The notes below the pieces were generated by a model. That model ran no database searches and was not told the DNA's origin. It was given only the letters and a program-made list of their open reading frames with translations. From assembly GCA_010909725.1 (NCBI GenBank), contig JAACMV010000010.1, positions 496,001-560,000 of the forward strand: 64,000 nucleotides of DNA, read 5' to 3'. The DNA comes from Picochlorum sp. 'celeri'. Taxonomy: Eukaryota > Chlorophyta > Trebouxiophyceae. Positions 11,336 through 21,657 of the stretch are shown in pieces. Each line of letters starts with the position of its first letter. The stretch's first letter is position 1. The position numbers and the translations under genes are program-made.

Positions 11336-12614
11336 TTATGAGTACTTCCAAAGGATTATGGTCCCATCATCACTCGCAGAAGCAAGCATCGCACCAAATT
11401 CCTCTCTTTTCGAATCCTGTGGTCTCCACCGGACACAATTGATATCCTGCTTGTGTGCCTGCAGTTGTTGAACCTGCACAGCAGTCTCAACATCCTTCCT
11501 CTGGGACTCATCTGTTCCCTTTGAATCCATCGCTGAGAGGATATTTATCCTATTATCGGCACCAGCTGTTGCTAGAAATCCGTTCACGGTGCTCCAATCT
11601 ACAGAGTATATTGTTCTCTCATGAAGCCCTGACAGCGTCTTGACCAGATGGCACTCGACATTCTCTGCACCAAATAGATTACATGAGCGCACGCCTTTTT
11701 TTTTCATGTAATGCGGCATGACATCGTCAAGAAAATTCTGACATGACATGCACATGATACCAAGAAAATCAATGTACGAATCATGATTCGTAAAAGAAAC
11801 CCACCGTGTGACAGGCGCAGACTCCAAATCTTCACAGTCAAGTCATCACTGCACGTGACCATGAAGCATCCATCAGGATCAAAGCACACGTCCCACACTG
11901 TCGACGTATGTCCATTCTCCATAGCCCCTGTAATCATATCATATTTGTTTCATGTGTGACCACATGGACAGACTACGTTGATAACGAAATACACCATGTC
12001 GCACCTCCAGGAAGCGTTTTGACACAAATCCACTCATCATCCGACTCCATCCACAATTTAATGGAATCATCGTAACTCACTGATGCCAACATTTCTCCAC
12101 TGGGATGCCATCGAACTGATTTAACGTCTTGAGAGTGGCCATGCTTCACATCAACCACATCATATTCATCCTGCGGCTGACTCTCCCAAAACCAAACAGT
12201 CTTGTCTCGACCGCATGTTGCCAACAGAAACCCATTCGGGTTCCACGCAACCCCTTTCACTTCACTATCATGCCCCTCTAAAACAGCCACGGCATCCCAT
12301 TCACCATCATACTCTGTCCATATGACGACAGTCTTGTCAAAACTTGCTGTTGCCAGATATTTGCCATTCGGAGACCAACAGCATGACCGAACAGTGCCTG
12401 AATGGGACCCTTCAAGGGTATGCAAGCACTTCCAAGCACCTTCTGAATCACAGGCATCGTCCGCAGATGTCTGCTGTTGCCCCCATATCTTTACAGTCTT
12501 GTCTCCGCTGCAACTAGCAAGGCAGTCTCCAGAAGGACTCCAAGCAACATACCATACGCGACCGCTGTGCCCTTCTAACTGACAATATGGACGCAAATAT
12601 CTCTCTGCTTCCAT
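11336..12614 (-). CDS. CIA1: Cytosolic iron-sulfur assembly WD40 protein CIA1/CIAO1
   Basis: Exons 12614-12005, 11927-11805 and 11664-11336 (introns 77 and 140 nt) give 353 residues, close to the usual 330-350. It is the seven-bladed WD40 adaptor of the CIA targeting complex that hands Fe-S clusters to cytosolic and nuclear apoproteins. WD repeats run from about residue 10 to the C-terminus, with phrases such as EGHSGRVWYVAWSPSG, SGDKTVKIW, SFDKTVVIW and SYDDSIKLW, ending SASDDGTIILWKYS as in CIAO1. For intron 2 only the acceptor at 11665 keeps the frame; the nearer AG reads into a stop. It starts 208 bp from the divergent NOL8-like gene. Confidence 0.9.
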
Positions 12615-12822
12615 AGTTTTCTGTTTCAAACAAACGTGAATTTCAATCTGCGCCTCCAGACCCGTCCGACGGGGGCCATTCGAATTCGGATTGTTTTTTT
12701 ATTCTATTGAATGTAGGAGATATCCGTCCCTTCAAGGTCAGTTCTGTCCATATCTATTTCAAATTCACATCATAATGACACATATACTATAGATTGTTCG
12801 ATATAAATAAGAATAGGCACGC

Positions 12823-14076
12823 ATGCATGCAAGGATTTTCATCGGAGGGTTGCTGGATTCGATTCAGGATGCAGACATTGTCAAACTCTTTTCATCGTTT
12901 GGAAAGGTCATGGATATCGATCGGATGGACTACAAAGAAAGGAGATATCTAAAAGGAACCAAATTAATGCGATTGAGATATGAGAGGCGCATTGCATTTC
13001 TGACGCTGGATGTGAAGGAAGACAAGGCTGTCCAGAGGGCTGTGAGGGCCTTGCATGGGACGAAATGGAAGGGTGCTACGTTACGATGTCAGCTAGCAAA
13101 ACCATCTGGGCTTGATAGAATTCGAAATGAGATTGAGGAGGAGAGAAATCACCATGCCTTTGATGATAATGAGGACCAAGAGGGGGTGGCACATGATGAT
13201 GTGCAAGAAGAGGTGGTGACAAAGAAGCCTTTTGATGGAGCATTTGTCACGTCGCGGATGCATTCTCAGGATAATAAGACCTACTTTGGATCCGATAATG
13301 ACGATGATGATGATGAACATCGTCTTGACAATGTTTGGGCTGAGATTGAGACACCCAAACAGCATGTCTACAACTATGAACAGCACCTGGAAAAGTGCTC
13401 CCGAATGGTTGCTGAGACACGTGATGATGATGATGATGACAAGAGTGATGTAGACCTGCGTCCAAAGACCAAGGATTTGGGTTTGGTAGAAGCATTCTTG
13501 AAAGAACAAGAAAATAGGCGATCAGTAGAATTTGGAAAGAAGACTGCAGGAAATACAGTGGACTTTTTCTCACAGGAAGATGTGTCATTGACCCATGGTG
13601 GTGTGCACCCTCGTGACATTGATCTTAGTCGATTCGATGATAGCGATGATAATGACAATGGTGAGTTACGAATACCTCAAGTCGATGGAGCTGACGATGA
13701 TTCGTCGTCATCATCATCCGATGATGATGACAATGATGGCGTGGGTGAGAAGGGGCAACAGAAGGATGGCACATCATCATCAACAGAGGAGACGTCAACA
13801 TCATCGTCGTCGTCTTCTTCATCATCATCAGATGACGACGACGAAGATAAAGAACGCCATGCCCACGATGACGAAGATTCGGATATCGAAATGGCTGAAT
13901 TACAATCATTATTCCCCAACGGAGCATTATTTCACAGGGGTGATGATACCAATATGGAACAGTTGCAGGCAACCTGGAGAGTAGAAGGAGAACGAATGCG
14001 TAAAGATTTCAAACACATTAAAAAGCAGGCCAAGAGATCCCAAAGGATCCCTCCATCTATACATACTAACGATTAG
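12823..14076 (+). CDS. NOL8-like RRM protein with acidic serine-rich tail
   Basis: Intronless, 417 residues. An N-terminal RRM (about 3-95) has RNP2-like RIFIGGL and ends GTKWKGATLRCQLAKP, which resembles the distinctive end of the nucleolar NOL8 RRM; an RNIRNEIEEER-type helix follows. From about residue 105 the protein is low-complexity, with Asp runs and Ser/Asp tracts encoded by GAT and TCA/TCG repeats, as is common in nucleolar proteins. A basic C-terminus ends the protein. A ribosome-biogenesis role is inferred from the NOL8 resemblance only. TATA-like ATATAAATAA lies about 20 nt before the ATG. The stop is 21 bp from the convergent COX19 stop. Confidence 0.8.
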   Translation: MHARIFIGGLLDSIQDADIVKLFSSFGKVMDIDRMDYKERRYLKGTKLMRLRYERRIAFLTLDVKEDKAVQRAVRALHGTKWKGATLRCQLAKPSGLDRIRNEIEEERNHHAFDDNEDQEGVAHDDVQEEVVTKKPFDGAFVTSRMHSQDNKTYFGSDNDDDDDEHRLDNVWAEIETPKQHVYNYEQHLEKCSRMVAETRDDDDDDKSDVDLRPKTKDLGLVEAFLKEQENRRSVEFGKKTAGNTVDFFSQEDVSLTHGGVHPRDIDLSRFDDSDDNDNGELRIPQVDGADDDSSSSSSDDDDNDGVGEKGQQKDGTSSSTEETSTSSSSSSSSSSDDDDEDKERHAHDDEDSDIEMAELQSLFPNGALFHRGDDTNMEQLQATWRVEGERMRKDFKHIKKQAKRSQRIPPSIHTND

Positions 14077-14097
14077 CAACACAATGTGTAAGCATCT

Positions 14098-14349
14098 CTA
14101 TGTTCCTTTTCCAAACCCAAGCTCTTCCAAGTCTTGCTGTGCCATCAAACTCTTCGACATCCGACACTCTAAATACTTCTGCGCCTTCTCCTTACATTTC
14201 TCTGCATCATTCTTCGATTCCTTCAAGCATTGCATGTATGCTTCCTTCTCTGGAGTACATTCTCCAAAATGATCCAGTGGAAACACCCCCTTTTCAGGAG
14301 GCTTTGGTTGATACCCACGAGCACCCCCAAAAGCACCCCCAGCAGACAT
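14098..14349 (-). CDS. COX19: Mitochondrial copper/redox twin CX9C protein Cox19
   Basis: Single exon, 83 residues, the family's normal size. Cox19 is a small intermembrane-space protein needed for copper delivery to cytochrome c oxidase and is imported by the Mia40 relay. The twin CX9C motif is exact: Cys31-Cys41 and Cys52-Cys62. The family phrases PKPPEKGVFPLDHFGEC and YLECRMSKSLM, and the terminal LEELGFG, are all present. As expected for this import route there is no cleavable presequence. Its 3' end nearly meets NOL8 (21 bp) and its start lies 195 bp from the divergent EHD gene. Confidence 0.95.
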   Translation of the reverse strand: MSAGGAFGGARGYQPKPPEKGVFPLDHFGECTPEKEAYMQCLKESKNDAEKCKEKAQKYLECRMSKSLMAQQDLEELGFGKGT

Positions 14350-14544
14350 ACTGCTGCTGCTGCTAATTGATACTACTACTGCTATGATTTAAAAAAATAA
14401 AATAATGCTCAACGAATGCAATGGACACGTATCTAATGTCTTCTGAACTCCTTGAATAAGACATTAAATACATCATTGGGACTCATTGTCTCATCATGAT
14501 TGGTACACCGCAAGCCCAGACATGTATGTAATTCAACTATTCAA

Positions 14545-16562
14545 ATGAATGAGACGCCTGTCGCCAAGGCAGGAGGAACGGGAGGCGCAACAGGAGAGGA
14601 AACGACGACTCGAATGGCTCAGGATGGCCGAGCTTCCACGGCATCCAAAGATGATTTTCATGCTGAGTTGTATCGAAATTGGTTCCGTTTAGCAGATTCA
14701 GGTAGGTGAGGGGCGCCATACAGGTGCTCACGTGGACTGGCCTCTCGTTGATTGGTAACGACCTTGTTTTCTCGGGCACATTCTCCGCCGACGTGGGTAT
14801 TATAGTAAAGAGTTGACATTCCATATCTGCAGATGGGGATGGGAGGGTGACTGGCGCGGATGCGGTAGGGTTTTTCGAACGGAGTGGGCTTCCGCGGGAG
14901 CAGTTGGCCAAGGTGTGGGCATTTGCTGATAATTCTAGGCGAGGCTACTTGGATTTGGATGCGTTTGTGAGGGCGTTGGAGTTGGTGTCGATGTTTCAGT
15001 CTCAGGGAAATATAACATTGTCCCAATATGATGAGAAGAAGCGTCAAGGCGGTGGTATCGATCCTCCGATGTTGGAGGGTCTTCCGACGCAGGTTGGTCC
15101 TCTTCCAGGAGCGTCTACTCCTGCTGAGCCGTTTACACCGTATTATGGTACAATGGGCAGCAGTCCTTCTGTCATGAAAGCACCGACACCGTCTAGTACG
15201 ACAAGGCAGACGCCCTACTTTGGTGGTCCTGCCATGCCTCTGAAGGAGACTACGCCTGATGTGTCCAAGTCGCATGCTGGGCCGTTTTCAACCTTTCACG
15301 AACGACATGTGGGTGCAACGTTACCTGTGTCGTCGAAGAAGCTTCCAAGTCCGAGAGAAGAGAGGAAGAGAGGGCCGATGACGGCAAAAGATGTGACGAG
15401 TATTACAGATGGACTGAGGAAGATGTACTTTGAAAAGATTAGGCCTGTGGAGGAGATGTACAAGTTTGGGCACTTTTTTAGTCCCATGTTGAATGAAGGC
15501 GATTTTGAAGCGAAACCATCTGTGTTGTTATTGGGGCAATACTCCACAGGGAAGACGACGTTTATCAAGTATTTATTAGGACGGGACTATCCAGGGTTGC
15601 ATATTGGTCCAGAGCCAACAACAGATAGATTTGTGGTTGTTATGCATGGGCCAGACGACCGCCGTACTCCAGGTAATACGCTTGTCGTTCAAACAGACAA
15701 GCCTTTTACTGGACTGGCGCAGTTTGGGAATGGCTTCTTGTCAAAATTCGAGTCAGCAACATGTGAGAATCGACTGTTGGAGGAGATCACCCTTGTGGAT
15801 ACTCCTGGGGTGTTATCTGGAGAGAAGCAGAGGATTGAACGCTCATACGATTTCCAACAAGTTTGTGGATGGTTTGCAGCGCGGTGTGATCTAATACTGC
15901 TGCTGTTTGACCCTCATAAATTGGATATTTCAGATGAATTCAAACATGTGATATCCACGCTCAAGGGCCACGATGACAAGGTCCGCATTGTGTTGAATAA
16001 AGCTGATCAGGTCGATCAGCAACAATTAATGCGAGTATATGGAGCACTTATGTGGTCTTTAGGAAAAGTGTTCCAATCCCCAGAGGTGTGCAGAGTGTAC
16101 ATTGGATCATTCAATGCAAATGCACCAATTAGAGAAGATGTGAACCCAACCTGCAAACCACTGTTTGAAAAAGAGCAGGAAGATCTCCTCCACGACTTGT
16201 ATGATATACCAGCACGATCGTGTGATCGCAAGATTAACGAGTTTGTCAAACGAGTTCGAGCAGCCAAGATTCATTTCCTGGTCATGGGCCACCTGAGAAA
16301 ACAAATTCCCTACTTTGGGCAGAAGAAGGCCCAGGCTAAACTGCTGGCTCGTCTGCAGGAGGAATTTATTCACGTACAGAGAGAATACCATTTACATCCA
16401 GGAGACTTCCCAGATGTCGAGAGATACAGAGAGATTTTGTCCGCATTTGATATCAGCAAATTCCCAAAGTTGGACAAGAATGTCATGAGACAGATCGAAG
16501 AGGTGTTGACGACAGATATTCCCAATCTGGTCAGAGAAATGGGCAATCCTTTCCAGAAATAG
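14545..16562 (+). CDS. EHD1: EH-domain dynamin-like ATPase (EHD), N-terminal EH type
   Basis: Two exons, 14545-14701 and 14833-16562, around a 131-nt intron give 628 residues. EHD proteins are membrane-remodelling ATPases of endocytic recycling. An EH domain (about 40-125) with an EF-hand-like loop (DSDGDGRVTG) is split by the intron. A linker follows, then the dynamin-type G domain with P-loop GQYSTGKTT (about residue 287), the PEPTTDRF switch, DTPG and NKAD, and the helical domain. The EH domain is at the N-terminus as in plant EHDs; in animals it is C-terminal. The stop is only 21 nt before the ATG of the DUF3228 gene on the same strand; TGTAA lies inside that spacer (16573-16577). Confidence 0.94.
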
Positions 16563-16583
16563 AACATATAAATGTAATATAAA

Positions 16584-17385
16584 ATGTTTGTATCTGTTTC
16601 CTGGAGAAGTAGAATCCTGAGACATTGGTATTCTTCGATTTCTTCTTCTAAAATCAACGTGCAGAGCACTGCACGAGCGTCTCGGGTCCTCTCAGCACAC
16701 AAGATGATTCATGGGGATGTATTTTTCTTGGATGAATTCGCGGATCGGCAATGGGATGATCCAGCATTCTCTGGTACGATGACTTGTCTGAGTCATAGAC
16801 ACCAAGTTGGGTTTTATTCATTTTTTTTTCGCGGCTTTGGTCTCTGCAGGGACTCGGATGACATGTGATAGGCAGCACTTTGTGAATAGGGTTCATGAGG
16901 TGTACAAGGAGTCCGGGTTGGTGGACGGATATGCTCCATTCTGCAAGCATATATTTGTGCCTAATGAATATGACTGCACTGTTGGAGCCCTTCCCATTAC
17001 GGATGAGAACAAACATCTGTTGAAGTCTGGGTATACGAGGCGTCGACCAGAGGAATTTGCTGTGTTGACGCGATGGTTTCCAGAGAGTGAGGTGGAAGCG
17101 CCCAAGGCAGAGTATTTGGACATCATATTGTACAGCAGGGAGCAGTTGGTCAAGGAGCATGCGGCACTGTATGGCAAGGCAGAGTCGGAGATTGATCTGC
17201 CGGACTGTGCATGGGGAATAATTTCGATCAAAGCTCAAAAGGAGGATTATGAGACGCCGATGAACCCGATCACTATGATGAGGAATGCATTAGGAAAGGA
17301 AGAGGGAGGGAGTGGTGTACCTTTGGACAGAGATGCTTATGAAGCAGCAACAGCATATTGGGACACCCATGCGATGATCCAGTAA
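16584..17385 (+). CDS. DUF3228-family protein with possible organelle leader
   Basis: Exons 16584-16773 and 16850-17385 (intron 76 nt) encode 241 residues. I recognise the DUF3228 family by phrases such as LVDGYAPFCKHIFVPN, LTRWFPESE, IISIKAQ and PITMMRNALGKEEGGSG. Its biochemical function is unknown. The first 40 residues are Arg/Ser-rich and lack acidic residues, resembling a mitochondrial or plastid leader; a second Met at about residue 41 could start a cytosolic form. It follows EHD by 21 nt. TGTAA occurs at 17403-17407, and the 38-bp spacer to the convergent kinase carries the same motif on the other strand. Confidence 0.85.
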
Positions 17386-17423
17386 TGATTCTTACACATA
17401 GTTGTAATACATGGTCCTATTAT

Positions 17424-19949
17424 TTATTTCTTCTTTTTTGAGGACCTTGCAGTTGGTGCGCCATCAGAAAATCGGAATGTGATGGTGTCTTTGTCTCTTG
17501 TGATGAAATCATCCGGCCCTGAAATGTTTGACAGCAAGTTTGTCCGGTTTAAAATCTTTTCCATACTCTTTAATTTCTGTTCCATCTCTTCATATTCTGA
17601 TTTCATTCGTTCTTGTTCAGCTCTGATTCGTGCTAATGCCTCTTCTGAGGTGTCTGCCCTGCCAATTTGTTCTTGTTGTTCAGCTTTGGCAATATTGTTG
17701 TCTTCTCGCTGTTGCATAATGGTTTCCTTCTTCTTGATGCTCTCAATGTGGGAGGCAAAGAGGGAGCGTCGGTTTTCGTCATCCAACGAAATGTATCGTG
17801 GATCGTTCCCAAAGTCTTTGCTAAATGCATCATAGCCTACTGTCGAGGAGAGTTCTGCGTCCCTCAGGAGAGTGGAGAAGTCTAGTTTGGTCTGCCTTAA
17901 CTTTGCTCTTTCTTCTCTCAGTATATCATTCACATACGACTTGAATGCTCTCTTCATCTGAGATTCATTCAACACAGAGTCGTCAAGGATTGCGAGGACA
18001 TCCCCTCTGACGTCCTCCCATGCTGTCTTCCCAGGGACCACATCAAGGCGTGACAAAAGCTCTGACAGGATTGCTTTTTCCTTTCGAATAGCATCGCGAC
18101 GAGCTTGTGCTTCCCCCAAACTTTCCTCTGCGGAGGAGGCCAAGTCTGCTACGGTAATTAGAGCTCGACCTGTAAATTTCAGGCTCGAGACAATTGCGGA
18201 CGAGGCTGCATCGGCAAAGAATCTGCCCACAGTACTATGATCATCACCGTCGTCCGTCTTGCTCTGTGTTGCAGTAGATGGAACAGACTCTTCCGCCTCT
18301 TCTTCTTCTTCTTCCTTTTCTTCACTTGTAGAGACGAGTCCCTTGGCAGACGCAAACAGCGACCCCATTTCAGACATGGATGACTGCAACACAGCCCTCA
18401 TGGCATCCAGCTTGCTCCTCTCCAGTAACAAATCCCGCTCGGTTGCTTTTCCTTGCTTCACCTTTTCCTCCAACTCTTGCACAATAACGGTCTGAGTTTT
18501 TGTCTCCGATGCTTGTGCTGTGACACGAGATTCCAAATCAAAAATACGGTCCTGAACCCACTTCCACCCTTTTGTTCTCCTCGAGGCAGCAGCAGCTGCC
18601 TTTTTCTTCTCTTCCTCCTCTGCCTCATCCATTCTTTCGCCACCATCCATAGAAGCACTTCTACTAAACAATCCAGAAAACATACCCGGAGTCGACGTCT
18701 TCAAATATGGATGCTTAAGTGCCTCCTGAGGAGTCAATCGAGGTGCCTTTCCACGAGTCACAAATGTCACCCCACCCCTACCATCCCCCTGAATCTCACG
18801 AGTCCTCAACAGACCTTCCAACAAATCCCACCCCAACTCATCATCTTCATCCAACAATGCAGTCTGTCGAGCCGACAGTCTCGCCTTTGACCTCCACTCC
18901 TGCACATTATGATTCAAACGAATCATTGTGTTTTTCCAATTCTTGAGTGCAGAAGGAGATCGTAAGAATGGAAGCGCCAACTGCAACAACACCACGCCTG
19001 CACTGTATGTATCAAAACATTCCGGGCGATGCTGAGACCATACAATAGGAGACATGACAAACGCCATGGCTCCCTGCTGAGAAATATCAGGCGAGTCTGT
19101 GGGCAAAACATACTCCTCTGGAGCACAGTAACACGGATCCAGCATTGTCTCCTGCGGTGAATAATTCGTTCCAGTCCTCAAATCAGCAGCAGCTCCCAAG
19201 TCAATAATTTTAAATCGTTTCTGAGCATCACTAAATACCAAATTCGCTGGCTTCACATCACGATGCACCAAACCTGCCCCATGGAGATCATCCAAGCATT
19301 CAAATACTTGCCTCATCACTGCTCGCACCACCTCACCCTCACTTGACAATTCCATATCCTCCATCAGCTTTTTCATACAATCTCGCCTCCGCAAATAATA
19401 CGCAAGCGTCTTGCTTCCTTCGTATGACCACACCAGCCACAACCCTGCTGTCAACTGCCCTGCCGCATCTTCTTCAGCCACCTCAAAATACCCCAAGAAC
19501 GGCGCCACCGTCTCCTTTCGACATGATTTCGACGCATACACATTCAACACATGCTCCATCTCAGCAACGTGTTGCGCCCCTCGCACCCTCGCCTTGACCT
19601 TTTTCAACACCACTGGAGCCCCATCTATTTCCCCTTGAAACACCTTTCCAAACGATCCCTCCCCAAGAGCACGCAACACAGTGACATCTTCATACTCCAA
19701 TCTCTTCCCTTTATCATTACGAACCACATTATACACCTTACGAACCGCAATCCTCGCTGGCAGAGATTGTCTTTTCAGTCTCCTTGTTCCAGAAAATGTG
19801 CCAAACATCCGTCCACCACCACAGACACTGTGAAGATTCTTCCTATTCCTTTTATGTACAATATATGTTCCATGAAAAGCACCCTGTAGACCAATGATAC
19901 CCCCACACCGAGAAGGCGTGGGACAAGAGAATGATCCACAGGTGACCAT
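17424..19949 (-). CDS. STN7/Stt7-like plastid protein kinase with coiled-coil tail
   Basis: Intronless, 841 residues from the ATG at 19949. The kinase domain (about residues 85-425) has the glycine loop LGEGSFGKVF, HRDVKPAN and an IIDLGAAADLR segment that replaces DFG with DLG, typical of the STN7/STN8 thylakoid kinases that phosphorylate light-harvesting and photosystem II proteins. The phrase FDTYSAGVVLLQLALPFLRS is also characteristic. The N-terminus (MVTCGSFSC) has a CX4C pair reminiscent of STN7's luminal cysteines, but I see no clear membrane span after it. About 400 residues after the kinase are charged coiled coil with a Glu run, which the land-plant enzymes lack. An upstream exon with a fuller transit peptide is possible. 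Confidence 0.85.
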   Translation of the reverse strand: MVTCGSFSCPTPSRCGGIIGLQGAFHGTYIVHKRNRKNLHSVCGGGRMFGTFSGTRRLKRQSLPARIAVRKVYNVVRNDKGKRLEYEDVTVLRALGEGSFGKVFQGEIDGAPVVLKKVKARVRGAQHVAEMEHVLNVYASKSCRKETVAPFLGYFEVAEEDAAGQLTAGLWLVWSYEGSKTLAYYLRRRDCMKKLMEDMELSSEGEVVRAVMRQVFECLDDLHGAGLVHRDVKPANLVFSDAQKRFKIIDLGAAADLRTGTNYSPQETMLDPCYCAPEEYVLPTDSPDISQQGAMAFVMSPIVWSQHRPECFDTYSAGVVLLQLALPFLRSPSALKNWKNTMIRLNHNVQEWRSKARLSARQTALLDEDDELGWDLLEGLLRTREIQGDGRGGVTFVTRGKAPRLTPQEALKHPYLKTSTPGMFSGLFSRSASMDGGERMDEAEEEEKKKAAAAASRRTKGWKWVQDRIFDLESRVTAQASETKTQTVIVQELEEKVKQGKATERDLLLERSKLDAMRAVLQSSMSEMGSLFASAKGLVSTSEEKEEEEEEAEESVPSTATQSKTDDGDDHSTVGRFFADAASSAIVSSLKFTGRALITVADLASSAEESLGEAQARRDAIRKEKAILSELLSRLDVVPGKTAWEDVRGDVLAILDDSVLNESQMKRAFKSYVNDILREERAKLRQTKLDFSTLLRDAELSSTVGYDAFSKDFGNDPRYISLDDENRRSLFASHIESIKKKETIMQQREDNNIAKAEQQEQIGRADTSEEALARIRAEQERMKSEYEEMEQKLKSMEKILNRTNLLSNISGPDDFITRDKDTITFRFSDGAPTARSSKKKK

Positions 19950-20449
19950 CCTGGCTATAATTCGCTGTTTGATTGCCACTATAGCAAAATGGTGTATTTT
20001 TCAACCCAATATACACAATTAATGGGTAAAAATTGATTTACAACAGAGCGCCCGAGACGAGGAAACACCAGGATTGACCCACATCTCGAGCCAAGCAAAG
20101 ATGACAAAGGCGCCTGATTTTTGAAATCTTCTTTTTTATATCTTTTTACGGAAGTTCCGTATATAGAATATTAAATCACCGTTGTTAACAAACCATGTCC
20201 GCACTGTATCCGTTCTCACAACAGAATATTTTCCATCAATTCAACTCTCGCTCATACTATTCGTATTTTTATAATACGACGAATGGCTGACGTCCAAGAG
20301 ACGAGGTGTGCCCTTGTGTAAGAACGAGGTGGCTGTAGAATTAGAATTAATTCGATTCGATTCGACTCGCCAACCAGCGATCGGAAGAGTGTGGATACCA
20401 ATAGACCACATAAATATACTATAGTAGCAAGGAAGGGATATTTTGATTG
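19950..20449. promoter_or_regulatory. 500-bp divergent AT-rich spacer
   Basis: Gap between the divergent kinase and orphan genes, presumably both promoters. No RNA or protein gene was found. It holds a near-palindrome with 7-nt arms TACGGAA/TTCCGTA (20147-20161), a hairpin-like TCGTAT/ATACGA stretch around 20271-20289, and an ATTCG-rich short repeat near 20350-20375. Confidence 0.45.
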
Positions 20450-21586
20450 ATGGAGCCTGCGCGGAATGAGCATGGTTCGCCTGGAGGGGTCGACCTTCCC
20501 CGCCAAGGGCCTGGATTTGGAGAAGACGACGTGGCATTGGTTGATGTGAATACAGCGGCGACAGCGTCTCTCATGTCGCCGAATGTTTGGATTCGTCGTC
20601 CACGGAAAGCTGTACCCATGAGAAGTCCGGATGGGACGTCGAGGGGTGGAATGTATGATGATGAGAATGTGCGGCCATCCAAGACATCAAGTCGGGTGAA
20701 GAGTAGGACGACGCCCGTGAGGAGAGGGCAACAGGATGAAGTTGGGGAGTTGACGAGGCATGCTGGGATGATTGAACGCGAGCATGCTGGTGTGGATCAT
20801 GACAACAATCATGTGCCTGGTAGTAGTAAGAGAACACCACAGGGTGTGCAGACGCAGGATGAGGGTGGGGTGAATCATGGTACGAGACGGAGAAGGCGGA
20901 GGAGTGCCGTGTTTCAAAGTGATGAGTATGTTTTGGATGAGACGGCGAGCCCGGAGGCTGACCCGGGTTTGTATGTTTCGATACAAAATGATCCAGATGC
21001 TGCAGTGGTGAGGCGCATGGTCAGCCCTGGTGGAGTACAGGATGATGATATTTTAAAGACTGTGGAGGAGAATGACAAGGCGGAGGCTGATTTGAAAGAA
21101 ATATCGGATATAGAAGGAGAAATTGCAAAGAATGCTGAAGTGAATATGCTATTAGAGCAACTTTTGGCATCAAAAACAAAAAAGTTGGAGGAATTGCATG
21201 TGCAGAATGCAACAATCAAGAGAATATTTGGTGCAATTGATGTTGTCAAGGACGATTTTGTCATTGAAGGGTTGTCAGAGGAGGAAAGGCGAAATAAAAT
21301 GATTAGTATAGGTCAGAGATTGATACAAAGTCTGCGAGGGGCGTCATCTGGCCAGGGCGGGCGTCCATCAGGGTCTGGCAGAGATCAGAGTCAAGCTGCT
21401 GGAGACCAAAGACATTCATCCAGGAATGCATGCTTGCCGATGGCTGCCCCAGACATGTACCCTATGGAGTCTCAGATTGCAGCGGCATCGGTGATTGCAG
21501 CAAAGGGAGACCCTGCTCGCGCTCTGCTGTCGTTGCTAGAAAAGGCTCTGGAGGCCAACATGATGGATCGACAGCATCCATCGTAA
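20450..21586 (+). CDS. Hypothetical protein with disordered N-terminus and coiled coil
   Basis: Intronless, 378 residues from the ATG at 20450. I do not recognise a family. The first 140 residues are Arg/Gly/Pro-rich and probably disordered. A short conserved-looking patch lies around residues 145-170 (VFQSDEYVLDETASPEADP). A charged coiled coil at about 195-290 carries the phrase GLSEEERRNKMISIGQRLIQSL, and the tail is Gly/Ser/Gln-rich. There is no signal peptide or membrane segment. Steady codon use and length support it as a real gene. It converges on the Rossmann-fold gene with 71 bp between stops. Confidence 0.7.
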   Translation: MEPARNEHGSPGGVDLPRQGPGFGEDDVALVDVNTAATASLMSPNVWIRRPRKAVPMRSPDGTSRGGMYDDENVRPSKTSSRVKSRTTPVRRGQQDEVGELTRHAGMIEREHAGVDHDNNHVPGSSKRTPQGVQTQDEGGVNHGTRRRRRRSAVFQSDEYVLDETASPEADPGLYVSIQNDPDAAVVRRMVSPGGVQDDDILKTVEENDKAEADLKEISDIEGEIAKNAEVNMLLEQLLASKTKKLEELHVQNATIKRIFGAIDVVKDDFVIEGLSEEERRNKMISIGQRLIQSLRGASSGQGGRPSGSGRDQSQAAGDQRHSSRNACLPMAAPDMYPMESQIAAASVIAAKGDPARALLSLLEKALEANMMDRQHPS

Positions 21587-21657
21587 CGTATTCATTTAAT
21601 TTATTAGTATATTGTTACATTAGTATCATATGAAATAAAGTCAAGCGATAGATATAT

